From: Rhodococcus sp. SBT000017 | Lineage (GTDB): Bacteria; Actinomycetota; Actinomycetes; Mycobacteriales; Mycobacteriaceae | Assembly (NCBI RefSeq): GCF_003688915.1 | Contig: NZ_REFU01000001.1 | Coordinates: 3,410,001 to 3,474,000, forward strand | Length of the DNA: 64,000 nt | Reading direction: 5' to 3' | Shown here: positions 8,587 to 16,336 of the stretch, one piece after another | How the letters are laid out: each line of letters begins with the position of its first letter | Position numbering within the stretch: the first letter of the stretch is position 1 | Notes under the pieces: model-generated | Told to the model about the DNA's origin: nothing | Database searches by the model: none | The model's input: the letters and a program-made list of their open reading frames with translations, nothing else | Position numbers and translations under genes: made by a program

Positions 8587-10336
8587 GGTGCGAGAGCGAG
8601 TTCTGCAGGCCTACAAGCGGATCGCCGAGGTGGATCGGCCCGAGGTCTGGATCACCCTGCGTGACGAGAACGACGTGCTGGCCGAGGCAGTCGCCCTCGA
8701 GGAGGCGCTCGCGGCCGGTGCGGAGCTACCGCTCGCGGGCACACTGGTCGCGGTCAAGGACAACATCGACGTGGCCGGTCTGCCCACCACCGCGGCCTGC
8801 CCCGAGTTCGCCTACACCCCTTCGGCATCTGCTGTCGCCATCGAACGACTGACCAGCCAGGGCGCACTGATACTGGGCAAGACCAACCTCGACCAGTTCG
8901 CCACCGGATTGGTCGGCACTCGCAGCCCCTACGGCGCGGTGCGGTGTGCCTGGGATCCCACGCTGGTCTCGGGAGGCTCGAGTTCCGGGTCCGCCGTCGC
9001 GGTGGCACTGGGCATCGCGGACATCGGAATCGGAACCGACACAGCAGGATCGGGTCGAGTACCCGCAGCCTTCCACGGAATCGTGGGCATCAAGACCTCA
9101 CTGGGTATCGTGCCGAACACCGGTGTCGTTCCCGCCTGCGCCGACTACGACTGCGTCACCGTCCTCGCCCGTGATCTCGACAGTGCCACTGCGGCCATGA
9201 AAGTCATGACCGGCCCGACTGCCACCGATTCCCGCAGCCGGGCCTGGCCCGCCGACGTCGGACTGGCCGCATCCCCGCAGCCCCGTGTGGCCGTCCCACG
9301 AGGTGAGGATCTGACGTCGCTCAGCCCGGCGTACCGTCGAGCATTCGAGGAGACGGTCGCCGGCCTGGCCGACAAGGGAATGTCCTACGCCGAGGTCGAC
9401 ATCTCGGCGCTGCTCGACGCGGCGACACTGCTGTACGACGGAGCGATTGTGGCGCAGCGCTATTCGGCCGTGGGGGAGTTCCTCGACACCGCGCCTGCCG
9501 GTGCCGATCCCACGGTGGCCGCGATCGTCCGCTCGGCCGCAGGGCCGTCCGCGCACCGATACGTGGATGATCTCGACACCCTTGCGCGAACGAAGACAGC
9601 AGCCCGCACATTCCTCAGCGAGTTCGACGGCCTGCTGTTACCCACCACCACCGAACATCCCACTATTGCAGCGGTGCAGTCGGATCCGATGAGCATCAAC
9701 CGGCGACTGGGTACGTTCACCAACTTCTGCAACCTGCTCGACATGGCCGCAGTCGCCGTTCCCGGAGCTCCGACGGCGGACGGCACTCCGTTCGGAGTCA
9801 TGGTCGTCGTACCCGCGTTCGAGGATCAGATCGCAATCGACCTGGCGGCACAGTTGAGCGGAATCGAGTCACCGTCGTTGATCGACGACGGCATCGAGGT
9901 ACTGGCCGTCGGCGCACATCTGCGCGGTTTTCCGGTGCATCACCAGTTGACCGATCGCGGTGCGCGATTCAGCGGCGAGGTGACGACCACGGCGGACTAC
10001 CGGCTGGTGGATCTGCACACCACCCCGCCCAAGCCCGGCCTGATACGGCGGGCAGGCGACGGCGCTCCCATCTCCGGAGAGCTCTATCGCATGTCCGCTG
10101 CGGCGCTCGGGACCTTCCTCGCGGGGTTGCCCGCGCCGATGGGTCTGGGTCCGGTCGAATTGTCCGACGGTCGCTGGGTCACCGGATTCTGCTGTGCGCA
10201 CGACGCGGCCGAGGCGGGAACCGACATCACCGAATTCGGCGGCTGGCGCGCGTACAGAGCTCACGCCGGGACCGGTTTGCCCCCGTCGGTCGCCACTCGT
10301 ACCGCGAGCAGCCCGAGCACCGTGCCCATGACGTAG
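8576..10336 (+). CDS. atzF: Allophanate hydrolase
   Basis: A 586-residue amidase-signature enzyme that hydrolyses allophanate to ammonia and carbon dioxide, the last step of urea or guanidine carboxylation pathways. The catalytic triad is visible: Lys61 in [11 protein letters not shown], the cis-serine in [14 protein letters not shown] (about 135-137) and the nucleophile Ser159 in [16 protein letters not shown]-terminal domain ends in [15 protein letters not shown], the usual family ending. About 20 further residues come from reading into the convergent lysE gene, so the natural stop seems to have moved. The start overlaps the carboxyltransferase gene by 11 bp. Confidence 0.93.
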   Translation: MQPEVRERVLQAYKRIAEVDRPEVWITLRDENDVLAEAVALEEALAAGAELPLAGTLVAVKDNIDVAGLPTTAACPEFAYTPSASAVAIERLTSQGALILGKTNLDQFATGLVGTRSPYGAVRCAWDPTLVSGGSSSGSAVAVALGIADIGIGTDTAGSGRVPAAFHGIVGIKTSLGIVPNTGVVPACADYDCVTVLARDLDSATAAMKVMTGPTATDSRSRAWPADVGLAASPQPRVAVPRGEDLTSLSPAYRRAFEETVAGLADKGMSYAEVDISALLDAATLLYDGAIVAQRYSAVGEFLDTAPAGADPTVAAIVRSAAGPSAHRYVDDLDTLARTKTAARTFLSEFDGLLLPTTTEHPTIAAVQSDPMSINRRLGTFTNFCNLLDMAAVAVPGAPTADGTPFGVMVVVPAFEDQIAIDLAAQLSGIESPSLIDDGIEVLAVGAHLRGFPVHHQLTDRGARFSGEVTTTADYRLVDLHTTPPKPGLIRRAGDGAPISGELYRMSAAALGTFLAGLPAPMGLGPVELSDGRWVTGFCCAHDAAEAGTDITEFGGWRAYRAHAGTGLPPSVATRTASSPSTVPMT

Positions 10337-10902
10337 CGCTGCACCCGCAGCCACGTCGGGCGAACGGCGAGGAACCGCGCGATCGATCCGGCGAGCACCA
10401 CGATCGCCAGGTTGACCGCTACGGCCACGGCGATCTGCACCCCGCCGAGCGTGAATCCCTGCAGCAGAATGTGTCCCGCTGCAGGGTCGACGAATTGCGG
10501 GATGACCGAGATGTACATGATCGCGATCTTCGGATTCAGCAGGTTGGTCACCAAGCCCGTCGTGAACAGCCGGCGGTTCGAATCCTGTTGCAGCTCGGTC
10601 GGTTCGAATGCCGACACCGTCCCGCGCACGGCCTGCACCGCCAACCAGGCGAGGTAGGCCGCGCCGGCGAGCTTGACCGCCGTGTACAGGGCGGGCACGG
10701 CCGTGAACACCGCGGCCAGGCCGAGATTGGTGGCCGTCAGATAGATCAGGAATCCGATCGCGACGCCGGCCAGCGATACGAATCCCGCCCGTCGGCCCTG
10801 CGAAATACTGCGCGAGACAAGGTAGATCATGTTCGGCCCCGGCGTCAGAACCAACGCGAGAGCCACTGCGAACACACCGAGAACTGCGGAGTACGAGACC
10901 AT
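10261..10902 (-). CDS. LysE/RhtB-family exporter
   Basis: A 213-residue membrane protein with six predicted helices and the LysE/RhtB signatures VLTPGPNMIYLVSRSISQGRRAGFVSLAGVAIGF near the N-terminus and TGLVTNLLNPKIAIMYISVIPQFV in the middle. The family exports amino acids and small polar compounds by proton exchange; the cargo cannot be read. It is convergent with the allophanate hydrolase gene and overlaps its 3' end by 76 bp, an unusually long overlap for convergent genes. Confidence 0.9.
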   Translation of the reverse strand: MVSYSAVLGVFAVALALVLTPGPNMIYLVSRSISQGRRAGFVSLAGVAIGFLIYLTATNLGLAAVFTAVPALYTAVKLAGAAYLAWLAVQAVRGTVSAFEPTELQQDSNRRLFTTGLVTNLLNPKIAIMYISVIPQFVDPAAGHILLQGFTLGGVQIAVAVAVNLAIVVLAGSIARFLAVRPTWLRVQRYVMGTVLGLLAVRVATDGGKPVPA

Positions 10903-10965
10903 GCGGTCAAGACTTCACGTCTACCGGCCTGCAGGAGAAGAGCCAGTTACGGTGTCGTGGTTCCC

Positions 10966-11856
10966 TTATCCGGCACGCACTGCCGAGGCCACCGCGGCAC
11001 CGATCGCCGCCATTCCCGCCGCCGTCGGATGCAGGGGTGCCGCAGGATTCTGCGGGACGACCCCCTCGAAGTACCGCTGATCGGCAGCCACGCACACGTC
11101 GTGGCCGACACTCAACGGCTCGGTGTCGACGAACTCTGCACCGTGTTCTTCGGCCTGGGTCTGCAGGGCGTCGTTCATGGCGGTGATGCTGCCCTGGATG
11201 TAGTCGGCGTCCTCGGGCAGCATGGGTTGAGTGGGGAAGCAGCCGCCGTCCGGCAGATAGGTGCCGTAGCCGACGACCAGAATTCGAGCATCGGGCGCAC
11301 GCTCGCCCACCGCGTCGAGCATGGCACCCCAGCTGGGGGCCTTGTCTTCGATGGCAGCGGCGACGGTATCCACGCCACCTGCGGTGAGCCGGTCCTTGCA
11401 GACGTTGGTGGCCGAGGTGTCCGCGAACGTCAGGCACTGCACGGCCGTCGAGACCAACCCGACGTCGTTACCACCGATCGTGACGGTCACCAGATCGGTC
11501 TCCGGAGTCAGTGCGTCGAGCTGCACGGGCACCTCGCCGCTGGATGTGCCCTGCGGAGTGGAGACGATGTTCTCGGTGACGGCACCCGAGCAGGTGACGT
11601 CGACGAACGAAGTGACAGCGAGTTCTTCTGCGAGAACATGCGGATAGTTGGCGTCGGACTGCTGGCATCCCGGTGCGCCGACCTGGTCGGGGATCCGCGG
11701 ACCCGATGCCGCCGAGTCACCCAACGCGACGTAGTTCAGCGGAACGGCCGCGTCCGACGACACAGCGGGCGCTTCCGATACCGAAGAGTCCGACGAACAG
11801 CCCGCCAGTACGCAGGCGGAGACAGCAAGACCGACGAGAATTCCCTGGCTCCTCAC
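10966..11856 (-). CDS. SGNH/GDSL hydrolase lipoprotein
   Basis: A 296-residue secreted esterase/lipase-type protein. The N-terminus is a lipoprotein signal with lipobox LAGC (Cys19), so it should be anchored to the outer face of the membrane. SGNH blocks are present: block I YVALGDSAASGP with the nucleophile Ser, block III VTIGGNDVGL, and block V with the catalytic His in APLHPTAAGMAAIG. Several cysteines in the mature part (CQQ, VTCSG, QCL, VCKD, GGCF, DVCV) suggest disulfides, as in Streptomyces and mycobacterial homologues. The substrate is unknown. It lies 63 bp downstream of the lysE start on the same strand. Confidence 0.88.
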   Translation of the reverse strand: MRSQGILVGLAVSACVLAGCSSDSSVSEAPAVSSDAAVPLNYVALGDSAASGPRIPDQVGAPGCQQSDANYPHVLAEELAVTSFVDVTCSGAVTENIVSTPQGTSSGEVPVQLDALTPETDLVTVTIGGNDVGLVSTAVQCLTFADTSATNVCKDRLTAGGVDTVAAAIEDKAPSWGAMLDAVGERAPDARILVVGYGTYLPDGGCFPTQPMLPEDADYIQGSITAMNDALQTQAEEHGAEFVDTEPLSVGHDVCVAADQRYFEGVVPQNPAAPLHPTAAGMAAIGAAVASAVRAG

Positions 11857-11936
11857 AGCTTCGACGCTACAGCTGCCGGTAACCTCGACCGGGTTGTCCA
11901 GGACACACAGTCCATCGCATCGAACAGAGGAATTAC

Positions 11937-12041
11937 ATGATCACCGCGTTCATCAACCAGATCCTCAGCGGCTTCGGCTCCATTTCCGCTGGCAGCAGCG
12001 GCTTCGAGCTGGCACCGGGAACGCTGCCCTTCGGGCTGTAG
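11937..12041 (+). CDS. 34-residue hydrophobic/amphipathic small protein
   Basis: A short frame of 34 codons beginning ATG ATC ACC GCG and ending TAG. An AGAGGA ribosome site is 6 nt before the start (11925-11930). The peptide opens MITAFINQILSGFGSIS and ends in a Gly/Ser/Pro-rich tail. The N-terminal half could form an amphipathic helix; there is no signal peptide and no cysteine. Codon third positions are strongly G/C, as in real genes of this window. I do not recognise a family. It sits alone between the divergent SGNH gene and a small acidic protein gene. Confidence 0.45.
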   Translation: MITAFINQILSGFGSISAGSSGFELAPGTLPFGL

Positions 12042-12108
12042 AGACCGCCGGAACGCTCACCCGCGCGGGCCGACGATTGCTTCGGCGCCGCGCGGGTACC
12101 CCCGAGTC

Positions 12109-12276
12109 ATGACTACCCACAACAACGACCAGAAGAACGACGACACTGCTCCTGACGCCAAGGAGGATGTGACGTCCGATCCGGCCGCAGCGGCGGAGGA
12201 CAACGATTGGTCGAGTGAGGGCGGCGCGGTCGAAACCGGTCCCGCGACCGACGACGAGCGAACCGACAGCAACTAA
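12109..12276 (+). CDS. Small acidic, disordered hypothetical protein
   Basis: A 55-residue frame starting ATG ACT ACC CAC. The product is almost entirely Asp, Glu, Asn, Thr, Ser and Ala with a single Trp (DNDWSSEGG), and so is predicted to be unstructured and strongly acidic. No obvious Shine-Dalgarno is present. Its stop overlaps the convergent stop of the next gene by 4 bp. Similar short acidic proteins are common hypothetical genes in Nocardiaceae, but I cannot assign a role. Confidence 0.45.
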   Translation: MTTHNNDQKNDDTAPDAKEDVTSDPAAAAEDNDWSSEGGAVETGPATDDERTDSN

Positions 12277-12515
12277 CCGATCAGACGGCGGGGAGCGGCC
12301 CGCAGCGTGCGGACGTCGCCGTCGGCGACGATGTGTTCCACCGTCTCGCCTCGGGCGAGCATCGACTCGTCGACGGTGAAGTTCACGCGAGCATCGCCGA
12401 GCCAGTCGACGCCGACGACGATTCCCACGGTCCCTTTCGGGATTCCGCTGCGCCATCGCACGTGACCCAGGTTGCGGACCGTGATCACGGTCTCGCCGAT
12501 CTCGAAATGCCCCAT
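12273..12515 (-). CDS. Small conserved-looking hypothetical protein with SH3-like strand pattern
   Basis: An 80-residue protein when started at the ATG at 12515, which follows a strong G-run ribosome site (GGGGGGCAT before the ATG). A longer in-frame start at 12572 has no ribosome site. The sequence MGHFEIGETVITVRNLG, then IPKGTVGIVVGVDWLGDARVNF, looks like a small beta-barrel of KOW or SH3 type, where 'G-x-V-G-I-V-x-G' is the usual turn. This is a fold guess only; function is unknown. Confidence 0.6.
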   Translation of the reverse strand: MGHFEIGETVITVRNLGHVRWRSGIPKGTVGIVVGVDWLGDARVNFTVDESMLARGETVEHIVADGDVRTLRAAPRRLIG

Positions 12516-12655
12516 ATGCCCCCCGGCTCGATTCTTACCGACCAGTAGACCTCGAGTGAACGCCCTGTTCAAGCGGTTGATCCGCGCTTACAACGACCGC
12601 TGGCAGCCTCGGAGCCAGTCGGCGCGATCACAATTCGGCGATTGGCCCATTCGGA

Positions 12656-12723
12656 GCGTTCTTTTTCGTCGTGCGGTATTTTTTGCTTCTATCGTTTGCT
12701 GTTCTGGCAATTTTTCTTGCCAG
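12656..12723 (+). promoter_or_regulatory. AT-rich leader with hairpin upstream of flavoprotein gene
   Basis: About 65 bases with several T-runs (TCTTTTTCG, GTATTTTTTGC, AATTTTTCTTG) stand out from the GC-rich surroundings. At 12704-12723 CTGGCAA and TTGCCAG form a perfect 7-bp stem around a TTTTTC loop, ending 29 nt before the ATG at 12753. It may be a promoter region with an operator, or a 5' leader structure. The reading frame through it codes for an unlikely Phe-rich peptide, so I treat it as non-coding. Confidence 0.4.
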
Positions 12724-12752
12724 CGTTCGAGGCTCTAGCGGACACTCTTCAC

Positions 12753-13730
12753 ATGACTACAGACACCGATCGACACACTCCGGTCGACGCGATCATCGTC
12801 GGCGGCGGAGTCGCCGGACTCAGCGCCGCCGTGGCTCTCGGCCGTTCCCGACGATCCGTCGCGATCATCGACGCGGGCGATCCCCGCAACGCTCCGGCAG
12901 CGCACTCCCACAACTACCTCACCCGCGACGGGGAGTCGCCTCTCGAGCTGGTTCGACTCGGCCGAGACGAGGCGCGGCACTACGGCGCACGCATCGTCGA
13001 GGGCATCGCAACGTCCGCGAATCGAACACAAACCGGGTTCGAGGTGACTCTCGCCGACGGTTCCGTCGTCCACGGCCGCCGCCTCCTGGTCACCACCGGC
13101 CTCACCGATGTCCTGCCCGACATCCCCGGCCTCGCCGATCGGTGGGGGCGCGACGTATTGCACTGCCCGTACTGCCATGGCTGGGAGGTACGCGATCGCA
13201 GGATCGGCATCATCGGCAGCGCCATGGTCGGGCACCAGGCACAGATGTGGCGTCAGCTCACCGAGCACGTCACGGTGTTCGCGCACACGGCACCGGAGCT
13301 GCCCGCTGCGGAGCTCGACCGACTCGCCGCACGCGGCATCGAGGTCGTCGACGAGGAGATCGCTCGAGTCGACGTCGACAACGACGCCATAGTCGGAGTG
13401 ACACTCGCGAACGGCACGCAGGTTCGGCTCGACGCGATGGTCGTAGGACCCAGCTTCTTCTCCCGCGCAGACATCCTGGTGTCGCTGGGGATCGGCACGA
13501 CCGAGATGGTCATGAACGACCATGTCCTCGGCACCTACGTCGAGGCCGATCCCGTCGGTGCCACATCCGTGCCCGGCGTGTGGGTTGCAGGCAACGTGTC
13601 CGCACCGATGGACACCGTGGTGGCGGCGTCCGCGGCCGGAGTCAAGGCAGGCGCTGCTATCAACGGTGACCTGATCGAGGAGGAGGTCCGCTCTGCCGTG
13701 GCGCGGGAGAAGTCAACGCAGCCTGCGTAA
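12753..13730 (+). CDS. FAD-dependent NAD(P)/thioredoxin reductase-like oxidoreductase
   Basis: A 325-residue flavoprotein of the low-molecular-weight thioredoxin reductase fold. It has an FAD-binding Rossmann motif at residues about 13-30 (AIIVGGGVAGLSAAVALGRS), a second nucleotide-binding region (RIGIIGSAMVGHQAQMW), and the closing FAD motif GVWVAGNVSAPMDTVVAASAAGVKAGAAI. A CPYCHGWE motif sits where thioredoxin reductase has its redox-active C-x-x-C. True TrxB usually shows C-A-x-C and a different NADP motif, so I call it TrxR-like, with a role in thiol or ring-compound redox unproven. The start is the ATG at 12753, not the upstream in-frame ATG at 12642 in the AT-rich leader. It overlaps the convergent MarR gene by 18 bp. 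Confidence 0.85.
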   Translation: MTTDTDRHTPVDAIIVGGGVAGLSAAVALGRSRRSVAIIDAGDPRNAPAAHSHNYLTRDGESPLELVRLGRDEARHYGARIVEGIATSANRTQTGFEVTLADGSVVHGRRLLVTTGLTDVLPDIPGLADRWGRDVLHCPYCHGWEVRDRRIGIIGSAMVGHQAQMWRQLTEHVTVFAHTAPELPAAELDRLAARGIEVVDEEIARVDVDNDAIVGVTLANGTQVRLDAMVVGPSFFSRADILVSLGIGTTEMVMNDHVLGTYVEADPVGATSVPGVWVAGNVSAPMDTVVAASAAGVKAGAAINGDLIEEEVRSAVAREKSTQPA

Positions 13731-14153
13731 TTCGTCGACCAGGCCGCCGAGTGCGGCGGTGACACCCATCAGCTGCTCACGGTCCTGGGCGGGAAGCGCG
13801 TCGATGGCCTCGATGATTCGTCCGGACCACGCCTGACGAATGAGGTCCCGGTCGGTCAGCATCGAGTCGGTGACGCGCAATTGCACGACGCGTTTGTCGG
13901 CGGGCGACGGCGTGCGGGCGACGAGTCCGCGGGCGACGAGCACGCGGACGGCTGCGCTGACGTTGCTCGGTTGCATCCGCAGTCGGTCCGCAACTGCGGA
14001 GTTGCTGATGTCGGGGTTGTCCTCGATCTCTTTGAGGATGGTCAACTCCGGCATCGGCAACCGATCGATGCCGAGGGATTCGACGGGGTCGAGGCGTTGC
14101 ACGGTCCAACCGAGGTCGTGCACCACCGAGGCGAGTTCTTCGGAGTCGGTCAC
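13713..14153 (-). CDS. MarR-family transcriptional regulator
   Basis: A 146-residue MarR protein starting at GTG. The winged helix region is clear: MPELTILKEIEDNPDISNSAVADRLRMQPSNVSAAVRVLVARGLVAR, followed by the wing TPSPADKRVVQLRVTDS. It is divergent from a Bcr/CflA-type drug exporter with only 45 bp between the starts; that gap carries a perfect 18-bp palindrome. A TAGAAT -10 hexamer at 14165-14160 lies 6 nt before the GTG, so the mRNA is probably leaderless. It probably represses itself and the exporter until a ligand binds. Confidence 0.92.
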   Translation of the reverse strand: MTDSEELASVVHDLGWTVQRLDPVESLGIDRLPMPELTILKEIEDNPDISNSAVADRLRMQPSNVSAAVRVLVARGLVARTPSPADKRVVQLRVTDSMLTDRDLIRQAWSGRIIEAIDALPAQDREQLMGVTAALGGLVDELRRLR

Positions 14154-14167
14154 GTCACTATTCTAAT

Positions 14168-14185
14168 ACATATAAATTTATATGT
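14168..14185. promoter_or_regulatory. Perfect 18-bp palindromic operator between MarR and MFS exporter genes
   Basis: ACATATAAATTTATATGT reads identically on both strands and is wholly A/T apart from one C and one G, in a window that is otherwise very GC-rich. It lies 14 bp from the MarR start and 13 bp from the exporter start. Predicted -10 boxes flank it: TAGAAT on the minus strand (14165-14160) and TAATCT on the plus strand (14186-14191), each 6-7 nt from its start codon. MarR binding here would block both promoters at once. Confidence 0.8.
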
Positions 14186-14198
14186 TAATCTTGCTCTC

Positions 14199-15431
14199 AT
14201 GTCACACGTCGAAACCTCCCCGAACGCGGCCGCAGCACCGGAACGACGCGATACCGTGCCGCCGGGGACCGTGCTGATCGCCGTCCTTGCACTGCTGACG
14301 GCCATTCCGCCCCTGGCCACCGACATGTACCTGCCGGGATTTCCGGCGATGGCAACCGAACTCGGCACGTCGGCGAGCAACATCCAGCTCACTCTGACGA
14401 CGTTCCTGATCGGACTCGCACTGGGCCAGCTGGTGATCGGACCGCTGTCCGACAACTGGGGCCGCCGCCGTCCGCTCATCGTCGGTTCGGCGGTCTGCTT
14501 GGTGGCGGGCATTGCTGCGGCACTGGCCCCCAACATCGAGTTCCTCATCGGAGCCCGCTTCGTCCAGGGCTTCGCGGGCGCGGCCGGCGTGGTGCTCGCG
14601 CGGGCCATCATCTCCGACCGAGCATCGGGCAGCACTGCAGCGAAACTGTTCGGCGTGATGATGATCATCGGCGGCGTCGCTCCGGTGATAGCACCGCTGG
14701 TCGGCGGCGCAGTCGTCGACAGCATCGGCTGGCGCGGCGTCTTCTGGATCATCTCGGCGCTCACAGCGCTGATGCTGATCGCTGCCGTGTGCTTCGTGCA
14801 GGAATCCCTGCCGCCGGAGAACCGCCGCGCAGGCGGGTTGCGCGAGATGCTCGACGGCATCGGCAGCGTCGTCCGCAATCGCCGCTACCTGGGCTACACG
14901 CTGAGCTACGCCTTCGGCTTCTCGGTCATGTTCGCCTACATCTCCGCATCACCTTTCGTCCTGCAGAACATGCTCGGCCTGTCGGCCGGTCAGTACTCCG
15001 CCGCGTTCGCCGCGAACGCCGGTGGATTGATGCTGGGCAGCGCGGTCACGGCCAAGCTCTCCGACCGCGTGAGCCTGCACCGCATGCTGGCCTGCGGCGT
15101 CATCGCCGTCATGGCCACCACCAGCGCGTTGGCGGTACTCACCTTCGTGGGAATCACGCTGTGGCCCATGCTGATTCTGCTCTTCGCCACCGTCACCAGC
15201 CTCGGATTCGTCTTCGCGAATGCCACGACCCTGGCCGTCGAGCAGGTCCCGGCCCTGGCGGGCACCGGATCGGCAGTGCTCGGCGCCCTTCAGTTCGGTC
15301 TGGCCGCAGTCATTTCCCCGCTGGTCGGCCTGGGGGGCGACGCCACAGCCGTCCCCATGGTGATCGCGATGTTTTTCGCAGCGCTGATGTCGATGAGCAT
15401 GCTGTTCCTGGTGGCGAAGAAGCAGGCCTAG
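14199..15431 (+). CDS. Bcr/CflA-type MFS multidrug exporter
   Basis: A 410-residue major facilitator protein with 12 hydrophobic helices. The first helix and loop, LTAIPPLATDMYLPGFPAMATEL, is the signature of the Bcr/CflA drug:H+ antiporter group (DHA1). The loop 2-3 motif A appears as GPLSDNWGRRRPLIVGS. The family exports bicyclomycin, chloramphenicol, sulfonamides or dipeptides; the cargo here is unknown. The start at 14199 fits a leaderless transcript from TAATCT at 14186. It is regulated by the divergent MarR protein through the shared palindrome, and overlaps the convergent Clp-N gene by 4 bp. Confidence 0.92.
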   Translation: MSHVETSPNAAAAPERRDTVPPGTVLIAVLALLTAIPPLATDMYLPGFPAMATELGTSASNIQLTLTTFLIGLALGQLVIGPLSDNWGRRRPLIVGSAVCLVAGIAAALAPNIEFLIGARFVQGFAGAAGVVLARAIISDRASGSTAAKLFGVMMIIGGVAPVIAPLVGGAVVDSIGWRGVFWIISALTALMLIAAVCFVQESLPPENRRAGGLREMLDGIGSVVRNRRYLGYTLSYAFGFSVMFAYISASPFVLQNMLGLSAGQYSAAFAANAGGLMLGSAVTAKLSDRVSLHRMLACGVIAVMATTSALAVLTFVGITLWPMLILLFATVTSLGFVFANATTLAVEQVPALAGTGSAVLGALQFGLAAVISPLVGLGGDATAVPMVIAMFFAALMSMSMLFLVAKKQA

Positions 15432-16138
15432 CTACCCAGAGCGGCCGCCAGCCCCTCTTCGACGGCATCCTTGCGGACGCCGAGCGAGCCGAGGGTGGCG
15501 TCCTCGTTCTCCAACAGCGCCAGCAGAATGTGTTCTGTGCCGATGTAGTTGTGTCCCAACCGAAGCGCCTCACGGAAGGTCAGTTCCAGCACCTTCTTGG
15601 CACCGGCATCGAACGGCACGAGATCGGGTACGGGGTCGGCCGGTTCCGGCAGCGTCGCAGTCACCGCAGAGCGTATCTGATCGGGCGTGAGGCCCTGAGC
15701 GCCAAGCAGTTTCGCCGCGAATCCCTCGGGTTCACCGAGCAGACCGAGAACCAGATGCCCGGTGGTGATGCAGTCGTTGGCAGTGGCCCTGGCCTCGTTC
15801 TGCGCGCCGACAACCACGTTGCGGGCCCGCGGGGTGAAGCGCGAGAAACCCTGACTGGCATCGAGATCGGCGGGATCGTCGCCGCCCTTCGCGACGAAGC
15901 GCTTCTGCACCGCCTGCTTGCTGACACCCATGGATGCGCCGATGGCAGTCCAAGACGCCCCGGAACGACGGGCCCGATCGACGAAATGTCCGATCAGATG
16001 ATCGGCGACCTCGCCGAGGGCATCGGCCGCGATCACCGCACCCGAGAGTTGATCGAGTGCATCGGTGTGCACTTTCTCGATGGCGTCGATGAGGTCGTCG
16101 AGGCGGACGGGGTTCGTCATCTTCAGTGGTTGCGTCAT
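15428..16138 (-). CDS. Clp N-terminal domain protein with helix-turn-helix
   Basis: A 236-residue protein without an ATPase domain. Residues about 10-85 contain a helix-turn-helix-like segment (SWTAIGASMGVSKQAVQKRF), then two Clp-N repeats follow. The first is FTPRARNVVVGAQNEARATANDCITTGHLVLGLL and the second is FDAGAKKVLELTFREALRLGHNYIGTEHILLALL, as in the N-domains of ClpC and ClpA. It is too short to be an unfoldase; it may act as an adaptor, or as a regulator sensing substrates of ClpC. Two dyad sites directly upstream suggest autoregulation. An alternative start is the Met at codon 7. Confidence 0.85.
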   Translation of the reverse strand: MTQPLKMTNPVRLDDLIDAIEKVHTDALDQLSGAVIAADALGEVADHLIGHFVDRARRSGASWTAIGASMGVSKQAVQKRFVAKGGDDPADLDASQGFSRFTPRARNVVVGAQNEARATANDCITTGHLVLGLLGEPEGFAAKLLGAQGLTPDQIRSAVTATLPEPADPVPDLVPFDAGAKKVLELTFREALRLGHNYIGTEHILLALLENEDATLGSLGVRKDAVEEGLAAALGS

Positions 16139-16139
16139 G

Positions 16140-16187
16140 CGTCAACTCTAGGTTGACGGTGACTAGGCGTCAACCCTCGGTTGACGC
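16140..16187. promoter_or_regulatory. Two GTCAAC-N5-GTTGAC operators upstream of Clp-N gene
   Basis: Two dyads have identical half-sites: CGTCAAC-TCTAG-GTTGACG at 16140-16158 and GCGTCAAC-CCTCG-GTTGACGC at 16167-16187. Their centres are 28 bp apart. The first begins 2 bp before the start codon of the minus-strand Clp-N gene, so a bound protein would cover its promoter; the diguanylate cyclase gene on the other side begins 149 bp away. The Clp-N protein has its own helix-turn-helix and no other regulator gene is near, so it is the first candidate for the binder (inference). The half-site differs from the HspR and ClgR sites I know. Confidence 0.7.
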
Positions 16188-16336
16188 AACTGTGCCGTCG
16201 CAACATCTGTTGAACTTCTCCGACCGCCAGGTCGAACTTCGGCCCCGTATGCACTGCGCAAAGACGTATATTCACCCATGAGGGCGCCGCGAACAGCCAT
16301 GCGAACGCCACGAGCGAGAAGGAAGTAGGTCCTTCG

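Noticed and set aside
12642-12752. A 37-codon N-terminal extension of the flavoprotein (Phe-rich)
   Set aside because: It is encoded by the AT-rich leader, is unlike the family, and the Rossmann motif sits correctly when started at 12753.
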